NCBI GenBank assembly: GCA_964017195.1
Contig: OZ024888.1
Location: 16,421,701 to 16,485,700 of the forward strand
Direction of reading: 5' to 3'
Origin: Siderastrea radians
Taxonomy: Eukaryota > Cnidaria > Anthozoa > Scleractinia > Rhizangiidae
DNA: 64,000 nt
Shown: in pieces, positions 36,353 to 46,077 of the stretch
How positions within the stretch are numbered: position 1 is the stretch's first letter
Layout: the number at the start of each line of letters is the position of its first letter
Made by a program: the position numbers and the translations under genes
The notes under the pieces: generated by a model
The model's database searches: none
What the model saw: only the letters and a program-made list of their open reading frames with translations
What the model was told of the DNA's origin: nothing

Positions 36353-37472
36353 TAGCCTGTTCCAGGCGTTCAGATAGTAGAGCGCGAGCGAAAAAGAAAG
36401 CGAGCGAAAGAGCGGGAAATAACGAGGGGAGACTGGGGAAGAGGACGAGAGAACGCCTGTGAAATTAATTTTAAAAAGCTCGTGACGGTATACCAGAATC
36501 TGGTATACCCTCTGATTGGCCAAATTTGACACCTGTCAACACCAAAGGGTTGTTGACGCAGACAAGAAATGCGATATGGGGTGCCCGTGCGAAGGTCATC
36601 CTCCATCGAGTCACGCACGGTTGAATAACTGCACGGCAAGCGCTTGACGATTTCCCAAATGTGGATACTTTACACATGGAATAAAAAGATTGTCTTCAAA
36701 ACTTGTTTCTGGGAAGAGGTTTCATCGCCATTCTTCCAACAGGATTTGGAAATAGCTTGATCTTTCAACTTTTTTCCAAGGTTAATCAACGCATTGCAAA
36801 GAAACGCTGTTTCTGAGATAATTGTGGTTACTCCGCTTGTCGCAATCATGAAAGACCAAGTAGAACAGATTCAAAGCATCGGAATTAGAGCGCTGGCTAT
36901 CGGAGTAGACGAAGAAGAAGACGAAGAAGGAGCAGGAAAAATGGATCGGCTAGATTGTTTAGGAAAGCCCTGAAAGCCTGCTGTCTAAGGAATGGAGAAA
37001 AGAACAACAACAAACATATCGTAGCCATCGCAATCGATGAAGACGACGAAGTTCATTCCGTCACAGAGTGAAAAGCTGTCTATTCATCAATTTGATAAAC
37101 CGATGTGTATATAAAGTCGTCTGTGATTCTCGTTACCTTTATTGGTCCAGTAGTGGAGATGACATTTGCGTTTCTGTATCGCAGAAAATTTTGCAATGTT
37201 CATTCGACATGTCAGATTTCTTAAAGCGTCATCTACTTTTCCCAATGCTTCAAACTCGGGTGAAACCTATTTCGGTGAGCACAATTACATAACTTTCTTG
37301 TTTACATTGACCTGACCCTGGGCTCATGTTTCTCTGCCGCTGTCGGCGGTCTTAAGTGGGCGGCATGGGCGTTCCCTCGTCCTCTTCTCCAGTCTTCCCT
37401 CGTTTTTTCCCGCTCTTTCGCTCGCTTTATTTTTCGCTCGCGCTCCACTATCTGAACGCCTGGAACAGGCTA
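36353..37472. mobile_element. TAGCCTG-family DNA transposon with helicase remnant, 9-bp target duplication
   Basis: The ends TAGCCTGTTCCAGGCGTTCA and TGAACGCCTGGAACAGGCTA begin inverted arms of about 100 bp (GAGCGCGAGCGAAAAA, AGCGAGCGAAAGAGCGGGAA). TCGACATTA is duplicated at 36344-36352 and 37473-37481. The interior carries a RecQ-like helicase fragment. The outer arms are the same sequence as the 199-bp palindrome at 15138-15336. Confidence 0.9.
36690..36973 (+). pseudogene. RecQ-like helicase domain fragment
   Basis: A Walker A-like FIAILPTGFGNSLIFQLF (the expected Lys of GKS is Asn) is followed, one frame over, by IIVVTPLVAIMKDQVEQIQS with IGIRALAIGVDEEED, the motif Ia region of RecQ-family helicases. 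A +1 shift near 36810 and a stop at 36971 show decay. The rest of the helicase and any transposase are missing. It is the only recognisable coding trace in the TAGCCTG element. The fold assignment rests on motif order, not on a search. Confidence 0.7.
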
Positions 37473-37702
37473 TCGACATTACTGAATACTCGTTAAACGT
37501 TAAAGGAAAGAAAGAGGGGAAAGAGAGGGAAAAAAGAACCCTGAATGTATATGAATAGTTGCCTACTGAAAAGCGCTTTAAGACTTGTTTTTTGTTGTGT
37601 AATACTGTGAGAGGAAGGAGGAGAATTTTTTTTTTCTATTTTGGGAAGAATATTTGGCATTTTGGGGGATTATTTAAAGATGGAAGTCCAAGAGCACTGT
37701 TT

Positions 37703-38339
37703 TATTAAAAATATAAAAAGCGTTCTCTGGTTTAGAAAGTTTAAGAGAAATATAAGCTTTCGGCTATTATACTATAGCCTTTAACGAATGTAAAAAGAAA
37801 TGAAAGCGCATGATTGGAAATATATGCAAGGGAGGGTGTGAAAAGATTAAACCCAAGAATACAATAGAAGTGTAAAAAAGCCAAAAATGGACAAAAACGG
37901 ACAAAATAAGAATTACAATAAGATAGAGTATTGTCTTGGTAGCGGTTTGGAATTATTGTCTGCGCCGACAGTTTTGGCAGTATGCCAGGATTCTAGTGTT
38001 CTTCGAATACGGTAATTGCCTTTGTCTATCACGGTAGCGCCATCAAAATCAATTCAATGATTGTTTTGCCAGGCATGGTTTGGCAATAATTCCAAACCGC
38101 TACCAAGACAATACTCTATCTTATTGTAATTCTTATTTTGTCCGTTTTTGTCCATTTTTAGCTTTTTTACACTTCTATTGTATTCTTGGGTTTAATCTTT
38201 TCACACCCTCCCTTGCATATATTTCCAATCATGCGCTTTCATTTCTTTTTACATTCGTTAAAGGCTATAGTATAATAGCCGAAAGCTTATATTTCTCTTA
38301 AACTTTCTAAACCAGAGAACGCTTTTTATATTTTTAATA
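37703..38339. mobile_element. Fold-back element with 256-bp near-perfect arms
   Basis: The left arm 37703-37958 and right arm 38084-38339 have equal length and are almost identical when inverted (for example AGAACGCTTTTTATATTTTT opposite AAAAATATAAAAAGCGTTCT). The 125-bp loop holds a second imperfect inversion around TATGCCAGGATTC. No ORF. Confidence 0.85.
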
Positions 38340-38402
38340 TGTCTTATCCTGGTTACAGTTCAATTTTTAATAGCACTGTTTTAGTTAGGAATGAATACGA
38401 AG

Positions 38403-39600
38403 TTTAATTCACGAAGTTTCTCTTGATATCTGTTAGGTGTTTAGACCAGGTGAGTTTCTGGTCCATGATGATCCCCAGTAGCTTTGAATGACATATCCAC
38501 ATCATTGTTTCAAAAATAACCCAATAAAATAACGTCGATAAAACAGCATAATTCCTCGCATTTCGCTGGATGTGGTGTTATTGAGTTAGTCATGCACTGC
38601 TCTACTTTTTCGGCAAGTCATTTCTTTACGAAGTTTTTCTTTGGATCTGTTAGATGTTTAGACGAGGTGAGGTTCCAATCTATGATAACTCCCAGTAAAC
38701 TTGAGTGACATCCCCACGTTGTTGTTTTGTCGCCAATAGTAATTGGGGGAGGGAGGGGGAGGGGGTAAAGCCCAATAAAATAATGGCAATAGCATGGCTT
38801 TGCATTTTGCTGGATGTGGTTTTACTGAGTTATTCATGTACCATTTCACCGTCAGTAGTAATTGATCCAATGAAGTAAATGGTGGTGTCATCGGCGTACA
38901 TGCACAGATTACCGGAAGTAAAAGCTTTTGGCATGTCATTGATGTAAGACAGAATAAGCATGGACCGATAACTGAGCCTTGTGTTTTTCTACCCGTTATA
39001 TTTAACTCTGTTAATAACGTTGAGTTCATATATAACTATAACTCGCCTCCGGTGGTTCAGATAGCCTGTTAGCCAACATAAGAGGATGCATTGAATCCTA
39101 ATTCTGTGCTTTAAATTATGCAGAATTTCATGAGAGAGACACTCGAATTCTTTTCTAAAATTCACAAAATTAAAGCAGTAGCGACCACTACGTTTTTGCC
39201 GCAGCATTCAGTGAGATGGGTAAGTAATAGCTGGCTTGAGTGGCCCTTACCGGTTGCCCATTACTTGTCAGTGTTCGCATGCTGTAGCACTGTGTGAGCT
39301 AGACACGATTCCAGTATTTTACTTGGAACGCTAAATAAGGAGATGGGTTGATAGTTACTCTTGTCAGTTGGACCCTTTTTTTTGAAAAGCGTACTTTCTA
39401 CCGTTGGGTGAAAACTTTACTAACACTGAGTACAATCTGGTGAGGGGCGAGACTATTGCATGGGAACTTCGGGTATTTGGACAGGTCCTATGGCCTTATT
39501 TGTTTTCAGGGCCTTAATTTCTTGGATATTGAATCTTCCGAATTTAGAACGTCGGAGATTTTTGGCATCGGCTTGATATCACTCCCGGGTCACTGTAAGA
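38403..39600 (-). pseudogene. Non-LTR (LINE) reverse transcriptase remains
   Basis: Pieces of an RT domain appear in order on the minus strand but in different frames. They are KGPTDKSNYQPISLFSVPSK (near 39370-39310), FVNFRKEFECLSHEIL then LCWLTGYLNHRR (39170-39050), QGSVIGPCLF (38985) and a MYADDTTIYFI-like segment (38910-38880, in a different frame from the preceding piece). The YADD catalytic box is visible. The 3' part is tandemly duplicated (38403-38618 against 38622-38846, both with GGATGTGGTNTTANTGAGTT). Multiple frameshifts make it inactive. The clade could not be decided. Confidence 0.75.
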
Positions 39601-40772
39601 CATAGGTTGGATTCCTTGAACATGAGCGTATGAAATTTGTCCACAACTGGCTCGTTGTATAATTGAAAAGTGAGGTATGATGCTCCACTGACCAAGTCTG
39701 TTGTACCGTTGTACTGTAAAATCGAATGGTCAAGTCTCTTGTGATGTTGTTCTTTACGACGTCTGTATTGTTGTCGTTCTACAGCGTTCTTCAGAGTGCA
39801 GAACTCGGGACTTGTTGACGCATGGTCCGGTTACTAAAACAATTACCCGTCCACGACGAAGGTGGGGCCAATGATCTTCAAGTAACTGGTTAGTTGTGAA
39901 CAAGGTGATGTTGCTAGATCAGATTTTTGTTTGAGTAGGAAGACTTGAAGAGCATACCTTTCATGTATACTGCTATTTCAATTAACCGGGAAAGCGCACG
40001 CGATAAGTCCGCAAGACAATATGGGTAAATTTATTAGATTTAGCAAACGTAGCTATGGCACTCTCCTCCGGAAAATAAATCTCATAGACAAGCATGTTAA
40101 TGGTACTTTCACCCATCCTATGGCCGTGACGGCCGCGAAATTATAGCCGAATCACAAAAGATTCACAGCTACTCATACTACTTTTCGGTCTTGTCGTGTA
40201 AAACTAAAATCCCGGAGAACGTTAATTGAAAGAGCTGAATATTCACCCAAGATGCAGATTCATATATCTTATTAATTAGATGTTTCGGTGTGAAGTATTG
40301 CCGTATATTTTTACGAGTTGTGATGTATTTTGACGAGCCCGAAGCCGAAGGGCAAGTCAACAACGATTAAAATATACGGCGATACTTCACACCGAAACAT
40401 CTAATAAGAGATTTCTTATCCAACCTCTTCCAGTAACTTGAAAGAAATCTACAAGTGTAACAGGATGAGCACACGCACGGTACTCTACAATATGGTGAGA
40501 TATTTGTACTCGTTTCGCGCGCTTTCTGTACAATAACTAATACAGATGGATAATGTGCTTTATCCCTTGATGAAGACGGCATGAATTGTAGACGGTATGA
40601 ATTATAGACCACTTACCAAAACAACGTACGTTTAGGAGTTAAGCTGGCGCAGTGTTTGGCTACACAATGCACTCCTGATACAACGAAATGGGCTCCAGTC
40701 ATACTTTTCCGTTATAAGGGGATAGCACTGGGATAAACCATTTCATCGTAAAGCAGCGAATGCGTACATTAT
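39601..40772. other. Non-coding stretch with a hairpin
   Basis: No exon was recognised. The arms TTAGATGTTTCGGTGTGAAG and CTTCACACCGAAACATCTAA form a hairpin at about 40276-40403, with CGTATATTTT pairing inside it and an interior rich in GACGAGCCCGAAGCCGAAGG. Confidence 0.5.
40269..40409. mobile_element. Small palindromic MITE
   Basis: A ~140-bp hairpin with 35-bp nearly perfect arms (ATGTTTCGGTGTGAAGTATT and its inverse AATACTTCACACCGAAACAT with one mismatch). Confidence 0.65.
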
Positions 40773-42173
40773 GTTGCCCAGTTTTCGTACGGGCCCAGTT
40801 TTCGTACAGAAAGAACTTTATTTGATTATTTTCGTCGGTCATTTAAATCTTCGTCAACCGAAGAATTCCAAAAGTAAAAGGAACATCTCAGTTATAAATT
40901 GTCGGTTTTGCCGGGCTTTTTGACGAAGAGGCAGGTCACTGCGGACAATTTCTTTCGAGGTGAGTAAAAGTTTAGCGGCTAATATTTGCACTTTTCACTG
41001 CACAGTAAAGGTATTGTAGATGAACAAATAGCCCGTTTCGCTGGTAATTTTGCAAGGAACTTCATGATTTTTGGACAGATGATAGACAAGAGATGAAAGT
41101 GAATGGAAAAACTTTCAACGCCAGCTTAAATTTAACTGCTCCTGAATTTTAGCGGTGAGAATCTTCGCATACATTTTGACCTACTGTGCCAGTTTTCGTA
41201 CACTTAGCTGCGCCTTTCTCAAAACCTATTATTAGATAAGTTAAAGAACTGAATTTTAAACTTTGCTGTTCGAAAACTAATAGGTCGCAAGTGCAGCAAA
41301 GATTACACAACAATCCTTGCAAAGTACGATACACCACATGTATTTGTTGTGGTATAACAGCGACGCTTTACATCCAGGTCACGCCGAGGTCACGAATATT
41401 TTAAAATAAACGTAATCCCACGCAAACAAACTAAATCGTCAAATAATTAACTAAGGTAGATGTCTATGCATAGAATGTTGACATACACCGTGAAATATCG
41501 TTAGCTTACCGGTTTTAGTGATTTTTTCTCTCCATTGCGATTCTAATAAACATTTACAAAAGTAGGTAAGAAAAGCAAGCGTAAGCGGAAACGGAAGTAA
41601 AGAGTTTGCTATTCTAAAGGCGTTAGCGGAAACGGAAGGGAAACGTCGAATCTTATACAGGCCTTTTCTTAAGAGTTGTAATACGCAGAATAGTAACCTG
41701 TCAACTACCTTTACCAAGGCAGTAAATGACGTACGAGACAGTGGATTGAGCGTAAGAAAAGCCGCCCAAAAGTGAGGGACCAAAAAATCAACACTGCAGG
41801 ATCCACCCCCGGAATAACCATTTGCTTTGTACGCCAAATTTTGGTCGCTAAGCCGATATTTATTCACAAACCGAAGAGAAAACACGATAAGCACTCAGCA
41901 GGGTGGCTGACACATCAGTTTGCGTCGAGCGTTTTCGTGGAGAAATGTTGTTTTGTCGATGTACAAAAACTGGGCCAGGTGTACGAAGACTGGGCAACTT
42001 AGGAGTTTCGGGAAAAATGGCATAATTTTGAACGTACGTCGATCAAGCGGCCAATCGTTTTATATATTGAAGGTAAGTAAATGGGCTATCTTTAATAGAA
42101 AATTCAGAAATTTTCGTCTCACAGACGAAAAGATATAGCGATTACAAACTAAAGTGTACGAAAACTGGGCAAC
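40773..42173. mobile_element. TIR element with GTTGCCCAGTTTTCGTAC ends
   Basis: A perfect 18-bp inverted terminus, GTTGCCCAGTTTTCGTAC, lies at 40773-40790 and, inverted, at 42156-42173. The CCCAGTTTTCGTAC motif recurs inside at 40793 and in diverged form near 41188, 41962 and 41979. The 1.4 kb interior has ORFs on both strands, the longest 147 codons at 41451-41894, with no family I recognise. No clear target duplication was found. Confidence 0.65.
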
Positions 42174-42942
42174 ACACTGCTGTCAATTTCAATGGCAATG
42201 GCAATTTTAATAACAATGGCCGTCAGTTTCGTCTTGAAATACGCCCGCCAAGGATGCCCTTGCGCAATCACCCAGATCAATGTTTGCCCAATTAGTATTT
42301 AGCGGAGATGAAAGCGTGAACACAGCCTTATATGGCAAATGATTGTGTTCCAGCTGCTTACGAAATTGGCGGCTTTGACAAGTTTATGTCTTGGTAACTA
42401 AAAGCATTCAAAAACCCACTCGCGGATTGACAAAGTCTTTGCACACCTGATCTGCAAAAAAGCAGCCGATGGTGCACTCTTTTATAAGTGCAATCTCTCT
42501 TTCTCGCGTCTCTTTAAACAAAATTACTCATTCGACAATATTAGAATAGAGCAACGTAGGAAATTGCTAGGGACCTCCAGTGGTCATGCCATTTCTTACC
42601 TATGTCTTTGTCTCCCATTTTGCTGTTTGAGTTCTGTGATAAACGTGTAAAAAGATAAACCAAAAAATAATTTCAAAGAGTTGTGAGTGGCATTTGCGAC
42701 CTCCATTTTCTCCTTATATTCTTCTTTTCGACACCTCTTATTGAGCATGCAGCTGTATTTATTCACATGGTAAAAGGAGGTTGGTTTTTGAAAGAGATTG
42801 TCGTGTCTTGACTCTAAAACTTCTAATCTTCATAATACTCAAAGCCAAACGCCTTTCGTGCAAACGTAATTGCGATTAGGTGAAACGTACGTGCTCCTTG
42901 CTAGAGCCTCTGAACTGAAATATAGGAAGGAAAGTTAAAATC
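42174..42942. other. 5' flank of the GPCR at 42943
   Basis: Non-coding. No repeat or exon was recognised. Confidence 0.4.
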
Positions 42943-44095
42943 ATGACGGTAAACTATAGTGTGGGCCTTGCAGAAAACAACACCGAGAATAGTAATACAT
43001 TGGTTGGTTGTTTTATGTTCACAAACAGTGTTGCGTTAAAGATTCTCATGATCGTTGGGTATAGTGTCGTAATGGCCACTTCCATCGTAGGAAACTCCAT
43101 ATTAGTATTTGTCTACTTCAAGAATAAGAGCATGAAAAATACCGTAAATTGTTGCATAATGAACATGGTATTTGCAGACCTTCTCGTGACCTTAGTCTAC
43201 ATGCCTCGGATGGTGGCGCGAATTGTGGTCGGACTTGAGTGGCTGGTGGAAGGAACCTCAGGCCTCATACTCTGCAAATTTGTGTCTATATCCCAAGAGG
43301 TTTCAATCTGTGTTTCCATCTTGACTGTTGTCATTATCGCGTTTGGAAGGTTCTTTGCCGTAGCCTTTCCCTTGAGAGTGCTGATATCAAAAAAGCTGTC
43401 CATGGGTTTGCTGTGTGCCACTTGGCTTGTCTTCATGGCCGCTCGTTGTCCAATGTTCTACGCCGTGAAGACAGTTCGTTCTCCTTCCGGCAAACTTGGC
43501 TGCTTTTGGGTTCACACTGTCTGTTTTTCCAACGAAAGAAGCGAGAAAGTATTACCACACTTTTATGCTTATCACCTTTTATGGTCTCCCCCTTCTTTTC
43601 ATAATAACTCTGTACGCATCGATATTAGTCTTTCTAAAGCGGAGGCAAGCCCTCATTGGAAATGCCACAGGGGATCGCGCTTCAGCAACAAACAGGAAAG
43701 TCACTCAGATGAGCCTTGCAGTGATTACAGCTTTTCTTCTGTGCTGGTTGTTGTATTTTATTGCCATACCCCTTGAAGAGTTCTGGAATGTTCCGTTGTC
43801 GTGCAAGGTACACTTTTTGCGCTTTTTCTTGGGTCATATGAATAGTGCTTGTAACCCAATCATCTGTTTAGCGTTTAGTGAGAATTATCGAAATGGAATC
43901 AAAAGAAGCTGTTTTGGGCGACGACGAAGGTGGAAAAGACGACGGAGACACATATCGCGAGGAAGTGCATTGAGAGATCGTTCGATCTCCATCATGGGCC
44001 TGTTAAGTGTAAAAACGTTGGAACTTGACTCAAGTTTCCAACATCGTAAAGGAATCAATGACACAAGTTTTCAGCATGAGGAAAATGGTGTTTAG
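42943..44095 (+). CDS. Class A G protein-coupled receptor with an apparent frameshift
   Basis: The first frame (from 42943) gives an N terminus with NNT, TM1 SVVMATSIVGNSILVFVYF, TM2 NCCIMNMVFADLLVTLVYMP, TM3 beginning LCKFVSISQEVSICVS and closing with GRFFAV (GRF replaces DRY), and TM4. Then the frame shifts by one base between about 43515 and 43557. The second frame continues with TM5 FMLITFYGLPLLFIITLYAS, TM6 AFLLCWLLYFIAIP, TM7 FFLGHMNSACNPIICLAFS and a basic tail (GRRRRWKRRRRHISRG), stopping at 44095. Everything but the shift is intact, so this is either a very young pseudogene or an assembly indel, perhaps in the run CTGTTTTTCC. It resembles the receptor at 33374-34555. Confidence 0.85.
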
Positions 44096-44312
44096 TTCGG
44101 TTTAATGTTACGAAGTGTGAATCTTGATCAGTGCTTTGTTTGAAACGTTAACACGAGTCTTTGGTAGGCGAGACCAAATCTTGATAAAATAGAAGTAAAC
44201 AGTATTCAGTGTTATGCTTTACTAGGCCAAAAACTGTAATAGTAGACAATGAAAAAAACAGTGGTACAGGATAAAATGCGTACCACCGTTTTTCTTCATT
44301 GTCTTCTATTAA

Positions 44313-46073
44313 GAGCTTGTGCCTGAGAGAGTGGGGCAGGCCCGGAAATAGGGGTCAGCCGATTTGCCTCAAATTTAGGTCACAAAGGTGATACTAAAAG
44401 TTGTGTAACATGCCAGAGTTTTAGCTTCATTGACCTTATTTGGGCTGAGTTCCAGATACATGCTCTTTGGGCCCCTCCGTGAGACTGATTTTTGTTCTAT
44501 TTTTAGCAGTTTTTAAATCTTCATTCCCATTATTGGAAAAAGTTTGAGGGAAATAAATTGTCATTTTCTATTAGCCTGGTCCTTAAGCTTTTTGAACAAA
44601 AAGAATATGGCTCACGGGAATATGCTTGCTTCCCACGGCATTAGTCTGAAATGCTGTCTCTTTCAGACCTATAAAGAGAAACCGGAAATGGCCTAACTTT
44701 AAGTTGCATTATTTTTTATGCCCAGTGTTGAAACCATAAAATTCTAAGAGTACTGTAAAGTTCAACCCTAACTTAATAACTAACAAGAAGAAAATACTAA
44801 GGTTTAGGCTTTTTTCACTTTGTAGACATCCACTGAAGATGGCGATGGAGCCATCTCCCGTCAAGCCATTTTTTAAATTAAAAATTTGTGTTTTCACCTT
44901 TTTTGGTGACAAAAAAGTAAATTGCTGCCAAAAAGCAGCAAACTGTTTAATCGCATCACATGTTACAAGCATGGCTTAGGAAATTGTTAATTTCCGCACT
45001 TTTTCGACAAAATGTAATTGTGAATAAAATCCAATACGGCGGTCACTTTGGCCTTTTTGGTCGTCATTTTGGATAATGACGCAGCTCCCAAGCAGCGACA
45101 CAACCCATATCAACCTAATCTTATAAAGTGCATCGTGGGCTATCTAAAAGTAAAATTTTTAAACGACATACCCCTCAAGGGAGGGGGGGGGGTGGAAGGC
45201 AAATCTACCCAACCTCACCCCCCGCCCCTGTACTGGGGTATAAGTTGGTTGCGCGTCCAAGGGTAATGTCAATTCTTGTTGGCAGACATACCTTCAAAGA
45301 AATACCTTCCGAAACCGTCCAAGAAAAAATGATCTACCACCGCGCTGTTGCCAGGCAGCTACGGCTAGGCCAAGCAAAATATGTTGAAGAGACTGACAAC
45401 TTCTTTTTCATAGGACAAATTACTACGAAACAGTGCGTATGTCTTAATGTTGAAAGGAGCAGTGAAGAACCTCAGGTACGCAGTGGATTCAATTTCAAGT
45501 GCAAGTCTTGGCTATCAGTTGCACGATTGCTTCTTACTTTCCTTTTCTTTCTGTTTTTCTTTCCTTTTTCTGTTTTTTTTTTTATGGATTAAGAAATGAT
45601 GATAAGCTCGCTTTCTTAGGACTGCATTTTAGAGTTCTGTTAGCAATTTATGATTTCAAAACTGGGCATCAGCTATAATAGAACTTAAACTTAGGACATT
45701 TCCGGTTTCACTTCATATGGCTGAAAGAGACATAACTTCAAATAATTATATGAACAGCATAAGTACTTTTGTTAAGCATATAACTATTTTTGAACAAGCT
45801 TAAGGACTGAACTAACAAAAAACGGCTTTTCATTTCCTGTAAGTAGTACTTAGATTGCACGCGAGGAACAGAAAAGTACCCAAAATTAAGCTAAAAATAA
45901 GCCTCAAGAGACCAACATGGAGCTGATATAAGAAAACTCAGCCCAAATAAGGTCCTGGAAACTAACTTTTCGGTATGTTACATAACTTTTCATAGCAACT
46001 TTGTGTGCCAAATTTGAATAAAATCGGCCGACCCCTATTTCCGGGCCTGCCACACTCTCTCAGGCACAAGCTC
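44313..46073. mobile_element. TTAA-flanked transposon with ~450-bp inverted termini
   Basis: Both ends abut TTAA (44309-44312 and 46074-46077). The termini GAGCTTGTGCCTGAGAGAGT and ACTCTCTCAGGCACAAGCTC are inverted, and diverged pairing continues about 450 bp inward (for example GGCCCGGAAATAGGGGTC opposite GACCCCTATTTCCGGGCC). TTAA targets are used by piggyBac and Kolobok elements, and no transposase is left to decide between them. An interior ORF at 45128-45592 (with HTFKEIPSETVQEKMIYHR) has no recognised family. Confidence 0.8.
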
Positions 46074-46077
46074 TTAA

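Noticed and set aside
41451..41894. 147-codon minus-strand ORF in the TIR element as a transposase
   Set aside because: No catalytic triad or known fold motif could be seen. It is left as unrecognised interior sequence.
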